Of a DNA stretch of 64,000 bases, positions 26,426 through 33,702 are shown in pieces. Source of the DNA: Phycisphaerae bacterium. GTDB lineage: Bacteria; Chloroflexota; Anaerolineae; 4572-78; J111. Positions within the stretch are counted from its first letter, which is position 1, and the number at the start of each line of letters is the position of its first letter. Under the pieces are notes generated by a model. The model made no database searches and was not told the origin of the DNA. It saw only the letters and a list, made by a program, of their open reading frames with translations. The stretch lies in assembly GCA_028285035.1 (NCBI GenBank), contig JANQQF010000192.1:50062-114061 (forward strand), given 5' to 3'. A program made the translations under genes and the position numbers.

Positions 26426-27629
26426 TTTTGTGATGAGTTTGTAAGGCTTCTTGAACTTTGATTGCTACATTGTAAGCCACGGGTGGAGCCACTGCATTGC
26501 CAATTTGCCCCAGAATTTGATAAACAGCTCCCCCAAAGACCCAATCCTCTGGAAACCCCTGAATTAAACCAACATCTTGCACCGATAATCTAAAATGTCC
26601 ATTTTTTGCTGGAAAAGCCGATGCTTTTTCTCGGTCTGCTTGCACCCCATTAGGCCAAATTTCTAAATCCCCCCAAGATTTTTGACCAGCAGCACTATTC
26701 AAGACGGAGGTTGTATTACGTTTGCCTGTAAACGCACTTCTGATCGTTGGTGCCAGATTATCATAGCCAATGCTTGGTAGGCCTAGAGCCTCACGAACCC
26801 CTAAGGTTTGGGGTAATGTATTCCCAAATAAAGAAAGGGTATAGGGGTGTTCATCAGTCTGAAAGACATTTTGCCAGCTATGAGTTGGTTCTGGAATATA
26901 AAAATGATCCATCGCGGCTTTCTCCCTAAAGCCGACAAAAAACACTCGTCTTCTGATTTGGGGCACACCAAAGTCTGCCGTATGCATTTCAAATTTCTTG
27001 ATGTGATAGTCACATAGCTGATCTAAGATATATTTTTTTACGAACCCATCAAACTTTGGGTTGAGTAAGCCCAGAACATTTTCAGCCACAAATGCCTTTG
27101 GTTTGATCGTATTGACGGCTCGATTAAACTCACCCCACATGTTTCTTTCATCATCTACCCCCTTTTGCTGACCTGCTATGGAGAAGGGTTGGCAGGGAGG
27201 ACCACCGTGAATGACATCAATTTGCCCTTCAAATTCTGCCCAATTGATATTTGTCACATCTCCCTGCTTGGGACCAGTAAACACTTCCCAAGTTGGTCGA
27301 TTGCGGTGGAATGTCTCTTGACAAATGGGGATTAACTCATACGAGGCAACGTGTTCAAATCCTGCTCGATCAAATCCTAAATCCAGCCCACCACCACCAC
27401 TGAAAAGGCTGAGAGTAGTTAGGTGGTTGTTTGATAACTGTGGCATAAAATCATTTGGATTAAATTTGGGTACATTCACTGGATGAACCTTCTCATGTAA
27501 CCCTTTTTCCGCCGCAAGTTTTGCTAGTCTTGATTCGTGCGAAATCTTACGATACTCGGCCCGTTTTTCGTCGGTTATATCATATTCTTTTTTTGCATAA
27601 TTTTTGTAAAGTGAGGTTTTCGATGCCAA
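26415..27629 (-). CDS. dcm: DNA (cytosine-5-)-methyltransferase of a type II R-M system
   Basis: Methylates C5 of cytosine in a specific DNA site using SAM, protecting it from the partner nuclease. All main motifs are visible: motif I LSLFSGGGGLDLGF (73-86), motif IV GPPCQPFS with catalytic Cys146, motif VI ENV (183-185), motif VIII QIRRR (224-228), and motif X GQIGNAVAPPVA near the C-terminus. The target-recognition region lies at about 240-360. The start is TTG at 27629; it gives a charged 60-residue N-terminal extension, and an ATG at codon 62 would still keep motif I, so the true start may be internal. GC content and style are lower than neighbours, as common for transferred R-M genes. 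Confidence 0.88.
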   Translation of the reverse strand: MASKTSLYKNYAKKEYDITDEKRAEYRKISHESRLAKLAAEKGLHEKVHPVNVPKFNPNDFMPQLSNNHLTTLSLFSGGGGLDLGFDRAGFEHVASYELIPICQETFHRNRPTWEVFTGPKQGDVTNINWAEFEGQIDVIHGGPPCQPFSIAGQQKGVDDERNMWGEFNRAVNTIKPKAFVAENVLGLLNPKFDGFVKKYILDQLCDYHIKKFEMHTADFGVPQIRRRVFFVGFREKAAMDHFYIPEPTHSWQNVFQTDEHPYTLSLFGNTLPQTLGVREALGLPSIGYDNLAPTIRSAFTGKRNTTSVLNSAAGQKSWGDLEIWPNGVQADREKASAFPAKNGHFRLSVQDVGLIQGFPEDWVFGGAVYQILGQIGNAVAPPVAYNVAIKVQEALQTHHKIKN

Positions 27630-27734
27630 AAAATGTTCCCGTAAATTATAATTACTTACAATTATAGCATATCATCTAAAAAATAGAACATTTTTGCGAA
27701 TTGACTCCGACTAATTTTTAGGTAACTATATCCC

Positions 27735-28868
27735 CTACCAATTCGTAAACGACCCATCCTCCCGTCGTAACTGTGGCAACGGCGTGATCTCAAAGGGATA
27801 CTGCTGGATCGCCTCTCGGTCAAATTCGATGCCCAAGCCAGGCTTTTCCGGCGGTAAGAGATAGCCATTGACCCACTCGGGCTGCCCGAGTACCACATCG
27901 GGCATTGTTTCGTTGGGACGGCGGGGGAGTTCTTGGACACCGACGTTGGGACAGGAGAGATTGAGGTGGAGACAGGCTAGGGAAGAGATGGGGCCAATGG
28001 GATTGTGGACGGCGAGGTCGATGTAGTGGGTTTCGCACCAGCCCGCGATCTTTTTGGCCTCGGTGATGCCGCCGCAGATGCAGACATCCACGCGGGCGTA
28101 GTTGATGAGCTCCTCTTCAATCACCTGCCGGAAATCCCATTTGGTGCCGTACTGCTCCCCAGCCGCCAGCGGCACGGCGGTTTGCTCTCGTAGGCGTCGG
28201 TAGGACTGTGGATTTTCCGAGCGTAACGGATCCTCGATAAAGAAGGGGCGAAAGGGCTCGACTTCGCGACAGAAGCGGACTGCGTCGGGCACACTAAGTC
28301 GGGTGTGGACATCGTAGCACAACTCGATGTCATCACCGACCGCCTCCCTCACCGCGGCCCACTGCTCGATGGCGGATCGGATCGACTGATGCGGTTCGAT
28401 GATGTGGTCGGCCTGATAATGAATCTCCCAGCGGAGACACTTCCAACCTTCGGCCACCGAATGCTCACACTCAGCCACAATCTCCTCAACGCTGCTGCCG
28501 TGGATGTGATTGTAGGTCATCACCTTATCCCGCACCCGCCCGCCGAGTAGCTGATAGACAGGCACCTCGAGCGCTTTCCCTTTGATGTCCCACAGGGCAA
28601 TATCGATGGCGGCGATGGCTGCGGTTAAGATCTGGCCAGCAGGATAAAAACCCCCGCGTAGCAGCATCTGCCAAATGTGCTCAGTTTGAAACGGATCTTG
28701 GCCGATCAGTTGGGGGGTGAAATGCTTGATCACGCCAGCCATCGCATTCTCTTGCCCCGTAATCCCCCCTTCGCCCACGCCATAAATGCCTTCATCAGTA
28801 TCGATAACCACAAAAAGAAACGTGCGCCACTCTTTGGCCAGATAAACGGTGATGTCTGTGATTTTCAT
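27735..28868 (-). CDS. Acid-sugar dehydratase, mandelate racemase/muconate lactonizing superfamily
   Basis: A 377-residue enolase-superfamily enzyme. The capping domain (1-125) is followed by the barrel with metal ligands Asp186, Glu212 and Glu238. The D-V-H-T-R motif (Asp186, His188) and His288 (VHNPIGP) match the galactonate/mannonate dehydratase branch, which removes water from a sugar acid to give a 2-keto-3-deoxy acid. It lies 3 bases downstream of the oxidoreductase gene at 28872 on the same strand and is surely cotranscribed. Together they suggest oxidation of a sugar or uronate followed by dehydration. The exact sugar acid cannot be given. Confidence 0.8.
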   Translation of the reverse strand: MKITDITVYLAKEWRTFLFVVIDTDEGIYGVGEGGITGQENAMAGVIKHFTPQLIGQDPFQTEHIWQMLLRGGFYPAGQILTAAIAAIDIALWDIKGKALEVPVYQLLGGRVRDKVMTYNHIHGSSVEEIVAECEHSVAEGWKCLRWEIHYQADHIIEPHQSIRSAIEQWAAVREAVGDDIELCYDVHTRLSVPDAVRFCREVEPFRPFFIEDPLRSENPQSYRRLREQTAVPLAAGEQYGTKWDFRQVIEEELINYARVDVCICGGITEAKKIAGWCETHYIDLAVHNPIGPISSLACLHLNLSCPNVGVQELPRRPNETMPDVVLGQPEWVNGYLLPPEKPGLGIEFDREAIQQYPFEITPLPQLRREDGSFTNW

Positions 28869-28871
28869 GGG

Positions 28872-29735
28872 TTATGCTCCTGGAACTTCATCACGCCAGG
28901 AATGCTGCGGCTCAAAGCCTAACATTCGGCGGGCTTTTTCACTGCTGGTCATACTATCGTAGTCGCCCATTCCCTCGGCCATCGGCACGCCGGGGAACAC
29001 AGCCTCAATTAGCTTGGCTCCCGTTTGTCTCATAAGTGTGTCCTTGGCGGCGATGATGAAGGCTTCGGCGGTGGTGATGTCAGACTCAAGGCTCAAACGC
29101 ACACTAAGCGCCACATCCCGGGCATCGATATAGCTCCACAAATTAAATCGGCGGCTGTTAAGATCAGCCCAATAACTCGGCACTGCTTCATAATTGTGGG
29201 GGTGATCGGTGCCCGTGTAGAGGATGTTGGAGAAGCGTAAGCCAATAATGGGAATGCCGTACAGCTTGTTCATCTGGTGGGCTAGCTCCTCGCAAACCAC
29301 CTTGGACAATGCATAGCTGTTTTGGGGTTTTAGGCTGTGTGTCTCGTCGATGGGAACCGAGTCGGGACGACTGGCCTCAAAGGGGAAACCCAATACCGTT
29401 TCGCTGGAGGCCCAAACGACCTTTTTCATTCCTAACGCCACGGCGGCATTAAAGACATTGAAGGTGCTGGTGGTGTTGTTGTGAAAGCGGTCGGCCCCGG
29501 TGACAAAATCAAAGTCGGGGTGGGGATTGGCCCCCAGGTGAACTACCGCCTCATAGCCGTGCATTGCCGCAAAGGTGATCCCATAATCGGTTAGATCAAC
29601 CTCGCGATAGGGAATACCATCACGTTTTGGCGGGACTCGATCAAGGTTGAGGATTTGGTAGTCATGTTCCAGTAGGTGTTGGATCACCATTCGGCCTGCG
29701 CCCCCACTACCACCTGTTACTACGATCTTTTTCAT
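28872..29735 (-). CDS. NAD(P)-dependent epimerase/dehydratase-family oxidoreductase (uronate dehydrogenase-like)
   Basis: A 287-residue extended-SDR protein: cofactor motif TGGSGGAG (7-14), D-L-T-D at the adenine site, VVHLGANPH, and the catalytic Tyr/Lys in NSYALSK. The shape (short C-terminal domain, H-x-G-A-N) recalls uronate dehydrogenases. The ATG at 29735 is preceded by AAAGGAGC; a start 25 codons upstream would place the operator palindrome inside the gene. It heads the operon with the acid-sugar dehydratase and is divergent from a TetR gene, so the regulator probably controls this operon. Sugar-acid catabolism is inferred from this pairing. Confidence 0.75.
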   Translation of the reverse strand: MKKIVVTGGSGGAGRMVIQHLLEHDYQILNLDRVPPKRDGIPYREVDLTDYGITFAAMHGYEAVVHLGANPHPDFDFVTGADRFHNNTTSTFNVFNAAVALGMKKVVWASSETVLGFPFEASRPDSVPIDETHSLKPQNSYALSKVVCEELAHQMNKLYGIPIIGLRFSNILYTGTDHPHNYEAVPSYWADLNSRRFNLWSYIDARDVALSVRLSLESDITTAEAFIIAAKDTLMRQTGAKLIEAVFPGVPMAEGMGDYDSMTSSEKARRMLGFEPQHSWRDEVPGA

Positions 29736-29769
29736 CGGAAAAGCTCCTTTGGTTCTAACGATGTGATGA

Positions 29770-29799
29770 TTCGGTACCGTTCCCGGAAACGTTACCGAA
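29770..29799. promoter_or_regulatory. Operator-like palindrome upstream of the sugar-acid operon
   Basis: TTCGGTACCGTT and AACGTTACCGAA flank a six-base centre CCCGGA; 11 of 12 arm positions match. It lies 35 to 64 bases upstream of the minus-strand oxidoreductase start and about 90 bases from the divergent TetR start, a natural place for an operator. Which protein binds is unknown. Confidence 0.5.
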
Positions 29800-29854
29800 A
29801 TTGGTTGCAACTTAATACAAGATTAAGATTTCGTCAAATTAGTTGTTTTATAAT

Positions 29855-29883
29855 TTGCTAACAAACCGGCTGGACGGTATACT
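29855..29883 (+). promoter_or_regulatory. Promoter of the TetR gene, predicting a leaderless transcript
   Basis: TTGCTA (29855-29860) and TATACT (29878-29883) are 17 bases apart. The expected transcription start, about 7 bases after the -10 box, falls on the GTG start codon at 29890. Confidence 0.55.
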
Positions 29884-29889
29884 GGCGGT

Positions 29890-30450
29890 GTGAGTAATGA
29901 ACGCAACGCAGAAGCAACCAAACAAAAGATATTAGAAGCTGCCAAACGGATTATGGGCGACGGTGGGTACTTCACCCGATTTACCTTGGAGAAGGTAGCC
30001 AAGGAGGCAGGGGTAAGCAAGGGAGGCTTGCTACATCATTTTCCTAGCAAAGAGGCGTTGCTCAAAGGTTTAGTCGAATATTTTGTGGATGGCTTTGAGA
30101 CACGGCTGTCTGAGATTTTAGCGATTGATGCTGACAATCCTCGCCCTGGCCGTTGGACCCGAGCCTATATTCAGGTCGCGTTAGCGGAGGCGGCTAATGA
30201 CGAGCCGAATATCAGCCCAGCCTTACTTGCCTTTCTCCGGGCTGATGAAGCTGATACCGATAGCGTACGTAATCGCTTTAAGTATTGGCAAGCCCAAGCT
30301 GCGGAAGATGAGCTTGATCCGGTGCAAGCCACGATTATCCGTCTGGCTGTTGATGGGCTGTTTTACACCGAAATTGTTGACGCGGCCAAGATTGATGATG
30401 ATTTGCGGGCAGAGGTGATTGCCCGTTTGATTGAGATGACGGAAGAATGA
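29890..30450 (+). CDS. TetR/AcrR-family transcriptional regulator
   Basis: A 186-residue repressor-type protein. Residues 10-55 hold the TetR HTH: ILEAAKRIMGDGG, FTLEKVAKEAGVSKGGLLHHFPSKEALL. The C-terminal ligand domain resembles the TetR_C_37/YxaF-like type. GTG is the start and there is no Shine-Dalgarno sequence; the promoter position suggests a leaderless mRNA. It is divergent from the sugar-acid operon and upstream of the Fe/2OG oxygenase gene on the same strand, so it may control either or both. It ends next to a 36-base perfect palindrome. Confidence 0.82.
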   Translation: MSNERNAEATKQKILEAAKRIMGDGGYFTRFTLEKVAKEAGVSKGGLLHHFPSKEALLKGLVEYFVDGFETRLSEILAIDADNPRPGRWTRAYIQVALAEAANDEPNISPALLAFLRADEADTDSVRNRFKYWQAQAAEDELDPVQATIIRLAVDGLFYTEIVDAAKIDDDLRAEVIARLIEMTEE

Positions 30451-30451
30451 A

Positions 30452-30487
30452 AATAGGGAGTCCAAAGTGCACTTTGGACTCCCTATT
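30452..30487. repeat. Perfect 36-base palindrome
   Basis: AATAGGGAGTCCAAAGTG and its exact reverse complement stand back to back with no spacer. It sits just after the TetR stop and 27 bases before the oxygenase start. No T-run follows on the plus strand. It may be a terminator for the TetR transcript, an operator, or a dispersed repeat. Confidence 0.7.
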
Positions 30488-30513
30488 GAAAGTTACTTTA
30501 AAGGAGTCCACCT

Positions 30514-31329
30514 ATGACCCAAACTGAAGGTACCAAAACAGCCACCCATCTCATTGATCTATCGCGATACCCAATCAACGATCTGTCCAGCGAGGCAGCA
30601 CAAACCCTGATTGCTGATTGTCAAGCCCAACTGAAAAATCACGGGGCTTGTAGCCTGCCTGGCTTTGTCAAGGCAGAGGCAATCGAGACACTAGCTGGGG
30701 AAATACAACCGCTGTTACCACAGGCCTTTCACAACAGCCAGCAACACAATGTCTACTTCAAGGCCGATGACCCCTCCCTCCCCGAGGACCATCCCGCCCG
30801 CCGCAAAGTGCAAACGTCCCAATGGACCATCGCCTACGACTTGGTGCCGGAACAAGCGGGTATTCGCCAGATTTACACGTGGGCATCCGTACGCGACTTT
30901 ATCGCCAAGGTGTTGAACAAACCGCAACTGTTTTTGCACGGTGACCCGATGGCGGCGATGAACATTATGGTGATGAATGAGGGGGAGCAGTTGGGCTGGC
31001 ACTATGACCGCGCTGATTTCGTGACTACGCTGTTGATTCAGCGGCCAGAAGAGGGTGGTGCTTTTGAATATGTGCCCAATTTGCGACAGCCCGATGAGGA
31101 GAATTATGAAGGTCTCGCTCAATTGTTAGATGGTGCGCACCCAGCCAAGGTCAGCCATAGCGCCGAGGCGGGCACGCTCACCCTGTTTGTCGGTCATTAC
31201 TCTATTCACCGCGTTTCGCCTGTGAGTGGCAACACGCCGCGTATGATTGCCGTGTTAAGCTACGAAAATGAACCGGATGTGGTCTTCACCGAGGCCGCGC
31301 GTCTGCGGTTTTATGGGCGAGTGAATTAA
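30514..31329 (+). CDS. HalD/BesD-family Fe(II)/2-oxoglutarate-dependent oxygenase, predicted hydroxylase
   Basis: A 271-residue soluble enzyme of the family that includes the amino-acid halogenase BesD. The metal site is His163-x-Asp165 (GWHYDRADF) with distal His232 (YSIHRVSPV), and Arg243 follows at the 2-oxoglutarate position. Halogenases replace the Asp by Gly or Ala to make room for chloride; here Asp is present, so hydroxylation is predicted. Family members act on free amino acids such as lysine, so a beta- or gamma-hydroxylated amino acid is a likely product. AAGGAG lies 8 bases before the ATG. It is the first structural gene of a same-strand series that ends with a threonine aldolase at 36282, which could cleave a beta-hydroxy amino acid. 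Confidence 0.78.
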   Translation: MTQTEGTKTATHLIDLSRYPINDLSSEAAQTLIADCQAQLKNHGACSLPGFVKAEAIETLAGEIQPLLPQAFHNSQQHNVYFKADDPSLPEDHPARRKVQTSQWTIAYDLVPEQAGIRQIYTWASVRDFIAKVLNKPQLFLHGDPMAAMNIMVMNEGEQLGWHYDRADFVTTLLIQRPEEGGAFEYVPNLRQPDEENYEGLAQLLDGAHPAKVSHSAEAGTLTLFVGHYSIHRVSPVSGNTPRMIAVLSYENEPDVVFTEAARLRFYGRVN

Positions 31330-31361
31330 TAGTATTTACGATTTAACAATGTAACTAATAA

Positions 31362-31438
31362 AACCCTCACCCCCGCCCCCACGATGTGGGGCCTCCCCCT
31401 CTCCCAATTTTGGGAGAGGGGGTTGGGGGGTGAGGGTT
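31362..31438. repeat. GC-rich nested palindromic spacer repeat
   Basis: An outer pair AACCCTCACCCCC/GGGGGTGAGGGTT encloses an inner perfect stem CCCCCTCTCCCAA/TTGGGAGAGGGGG. This is a type of mobile palindromic unit that is widespread in large bacterial genomes. It fills the gap between the oxygenase and the M24 gene. Confidence 0.7.
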
Positions 31439-31456
31439 GCTTTCAAAGGAGAATCC

Positions 31457-32812
31457 ATGTCAAACCAACCGCCTGAACTAAGCACCCCCAGTCAGCCTTT
31501 TGGCCGACATCGCTCAAAAATCAACCCAATGCAAAATCCATCGGCGGAGACGATTGCCTACGCCAAAAGTTTGGAAGGGCAAACGATTGAGCCAAGCGAT
31601 TTGGCTGTGGCTGAATGGCAAGAATTCGGCTTAACTTTGCCAGATTTGCCGACCATTCGGTCATTTCGGCTTGAACGGGTACGGGAGATGTTGCGCAAGT
31701 TCGACTATGCTGGCATCGTTTTGTACGATCCACTTAATATGCGCTACGCCTGCGACAGCTCAAATATGCAGGTGTGGTGTTTGCACAACTCGGTTCGCTA
31801 CTGTTTTGTCACTGCCGAAGGCCCGGTGATTCTCTTTGAGTTCCACCGTTGTGAGCATTTGGCTTACCACCTTGCTTTGATTGACGAGATACGCTCGGCT
31901 CGCTCTTGGTTCTATCTTGGCTCTGGAGCACGATACAACGAGCACGCTCAAGCGTGGGCGGCTGAGATTGCTGATTTGGTCAAAACCCACGGAGGCGGGA
32001 ATACACGCTTGGCTATCGACCGCTGCAATCACGAGGGGGTGGCTGCCCTCCACGACGCGGGTATTCAGGTGTTTAATGGCGAAGAGATCATGGAACTGGC
32101 TCGCCTCATTAAATGTGAGGAAGAGGTCAAGGCGATGCGGTGTGCATTAGCCACGGCTGAGATCGCGATGCGAGTGATGCAGGAGAAGCTGGAGCCGGGT
32201 ATCTCCGAGATGCGGCTGTGGTCCTACCTCCACGCCGAAAATATTGCACGGGGTGGGGAATGGATTGAAACTCGCCTGCTAGCCTCAGGCCCGCGTACCA
32301 ACCCTTGGTATCAAGAGTGTAGCAAACGGATCATCCAGGATGGCGATTTGGTCGCTTTCGATACCGACCTTATTGGGCCTTATGGGATGTGCGCTGACAT
32401 CTCCCGCACGTGGTACTGTGGCAACGGCACGCCTCTGCCCGAACAACGTGAAGTTTATACAATGGCTTATGAGCAGATTCAATACAATCGCTCAATTCTC
32501 AAGCCAGGTCTGACCTTCCGCGAGCTTGCGGAGCAGGCTAAAATGTATCCACTAACTGACTTCAACGCTTATACCATTTTTTATCACGGCGTCGGCTTGT
32601 GTGACGAGTACCCGGCCATTTATTTCCCGGAACACTTCGATGCTTATGGCTATGATGGCGTACTTGAGGCGGGGATGGTACTTTGCGTCGAGAGTTTTGT
32701 GGGACGTGTTGAGGGCGGTGAAGGCGTCAAACTTGAGGAGCAGATGTTGATTACGGAGGATGGAGCAGAGCCGTTGTCCCATTATCCATATGAGGAAAAT
32801 TTGATCGCTTGA
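31457..32812 (+). CDS. dddP: DddP-like M24-fold metalloenzyme (possible DMSP lyase or related C-S/C-N lyase)
   Basis: A 451-residue M24 (pita-bread) protein. It matches DddP more closely than ordinary Xaa-Pro peptidases: the N-terminal DPLNMRYACDSSNMQVW, ENIARGGEWIETRLLASGPR (261-280) and FDTDLIGPYGMCADISRTW (301-319) segments are as I recall for DddP. Metal ligands are Asp302, Asp304, Asp314, His377, Glu412 and Glu427, with spacings as in DddP. Asp383, six residues after His377 (HGVGLCD), is the residue proposed as catalytic base in DddP. DddP cleaves dimethylsulfoniopropionate to DMS and acrylate. Related proteins hydrolyse other osmolytes, so activity on another betaine is possible. AAAGGAG precedes the ATG at 31457. 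The gene is followed by a DUF1670 element that separates it from the dehydrogenase at 34689. Confidence 0.7.
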   Translation: MSNQPPELSTPSQPFGRHRSKINPMQNPSAETIAYAKSLEGQTIEPSDLAVAEWQEFGLTLPDLPTIRSFRLERVREMLRKFDYAGIVLYDPLNMRYACDSSNMQVWCLHNSVRYCFVTAEGPVILFEFHRCEHLAYHLALIDEIRSARSWFYLGSGARYNEHAQAWAAEIADLVKTHGGGNTRLAIDRCNHEGVAALHDAGIQVFNGEEIMELARLIKCEEEVKAMRCALATAEIAMRVMQEKLEPGISEMRLWSYLHAENIARGGEWIETRLLASGPRTNPWYQECSKRIIQDGDLVAFDTDLIGPYGMCADISRTWYCGNGTPLPEQREVYTMAYEQIQYNRSILKPGLTFRELAEQAKMYPLTDFNAYTIFYHGVGLCDEYPAIYFPEHFDAYGYDGVLEAGMVLCVESFVGRVEGGEGVKLEEQMLITEDGAEPLSHYPYEENLIA

Positions 32813-32870
32813 GTTTAATTTTTGGAAGGTTATTTCTCGACCTATGATCTCATAAAAACTGTTTCGTTTG

Positions 32871-32887
32871 TGTCATACCCGAATGAA
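32871..32887 (+). repeat. Dispersed repeat A, copy 2, left part
   Basis: TGTCATACCCGAATGAA equals the first 17 bases of the uninterrupted copy read from 42540 backwards. The repeat resumes at 34566 on the other side of the DUF1670 element. Confidence 0.85.
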
Positions 32888-32909
32888 AATAGTGCCAAAT
32901 GACACCTTT
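32888..32909. repeat. Left terminal inverted repeat of the DUF1670 element
   Basis: The 22-base end begins AATAGTGCCAAATG and runs into the stop codon of the second DUF1670 gene (32908-32910), so the element has almost no spare DNA at this side. Confidence 0.75.
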
Positions 32910-33702
32910 AAGTAGGGTTTGAAGAAATAGAGTGCTGATCAGGGCACAACTTAAAAAATAAATCAGTGTAGGTGGAAATGACATTAGGTAAAAGATCAGT
33001 CAGTTGTCTAATTTGTTGAGCCGAAAAGCCTTGGTTGACTAATAGTTTGACCCGTTCGTAATCGCGAATATAGCGGCCTACGCTTTGTTGAGAATGGTTT
33101 GTTTGGATGGCAATGTCGCGTTCATTGACACCTTGCTCATAAAGGGTGATGATGTCAGCTTTGTGAGTCGGGCGCAGCCCCTGATCAAAGAAATAACCTT
33201 TGGTCAAGAGCGGTTTGCCAGTTTGTTTACGAGCGACATACAAGTAGTCACTGACTTGGCTACACGTCAAGCCAGTCATCGCGGCTAAATCGGCCACGGT
33301 CAACAGAACAGGGCCATCAGGGTGTTGCCAGCCATGCTCAATCAGTCGGATCAGCCGCTGGCGAAACCAGTTGGGGCGAGCGGCTTTGGTCTCAGGCATC
33401 TGAGCTAGCAGGTTGATGTCCTGGCGGGTCAAAAGGGGCCAACTAATGGTGACCAGTTTCAGATCACCGGCTGATTGGCCAGGTTGAGCCTTGGGACCGC
33501 TAGCGTGGGTGCCACTAAAGAGCAACCAACCAGGTTGTAAGTGCTCATTGGGTGGATAAAATTGAGCCACCAGCTTTTGTAAATCCTCCGCCAGTAAGGT
33601 CAAAATCCGGCGGCTACCCAGCAGGGCATAGTCCTGTTCGAGTAAGTGGAAAATGGCGTGGGTTAAGGTTCGATGGGTCATCCCTTGATAGTTAGCGGTC
33701 AT
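32908..33702 (-). CDS. DUF1670 protein B, second gene of the element
   Basis: A 264-residue protein of the DUF1670 type. It has a first HTH at about 135-160 (VADLAAMTGLTCSQVSDYL), the motif GLRPTHK (175-181), and a second HTH at about 188-215 (YEQGVNERDIAIQTNHSQQSVGRYIRDYERVK). This HTH-THK-HTH order, with 28 residues from the THK threonine to SVxRY, is the same as in its partner, so the two are paralogues. The N-terminal half (HAIFHLLEQDYALLGSRRILTLLAEDL) is specific to this partner. The start overlaps the stop of the partner by 4 bases, so translation is coupled. No nuclease motif is visible. It is probably DNA-binding and needed for the element's movement or control; this is inference. Confidence 0.7.
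   Translation of the reverse strand: MTANYQGMTHRTLTHAIFHLLEQDYALLGSRRILTLLAEDLQKLVAQFYPPNEHLQPGWLLFSGTHASGPKAQPGQSAGDLKLVTISWPLLTRQDINLLAQMPETKAARPNWFRQRLIRLIEHGWQHPDGPVLLTVADLAAMTGLTCSQVSDYLYVARKQTGKPLLTKGYFFDQGLRPTHKADIITLYEQGVNERDIAIQTNHSQQSVGRYIRDYERVKLLVNQGFSAQQIRQLTDLLPNVISTYTDLFFKLCPDQHSISSNPT

Noticed and set aside
30514..31329. Amino-acid halogenase
   Set aside because: The iron-binding Asp165 is present; halogenases of this family lack it.
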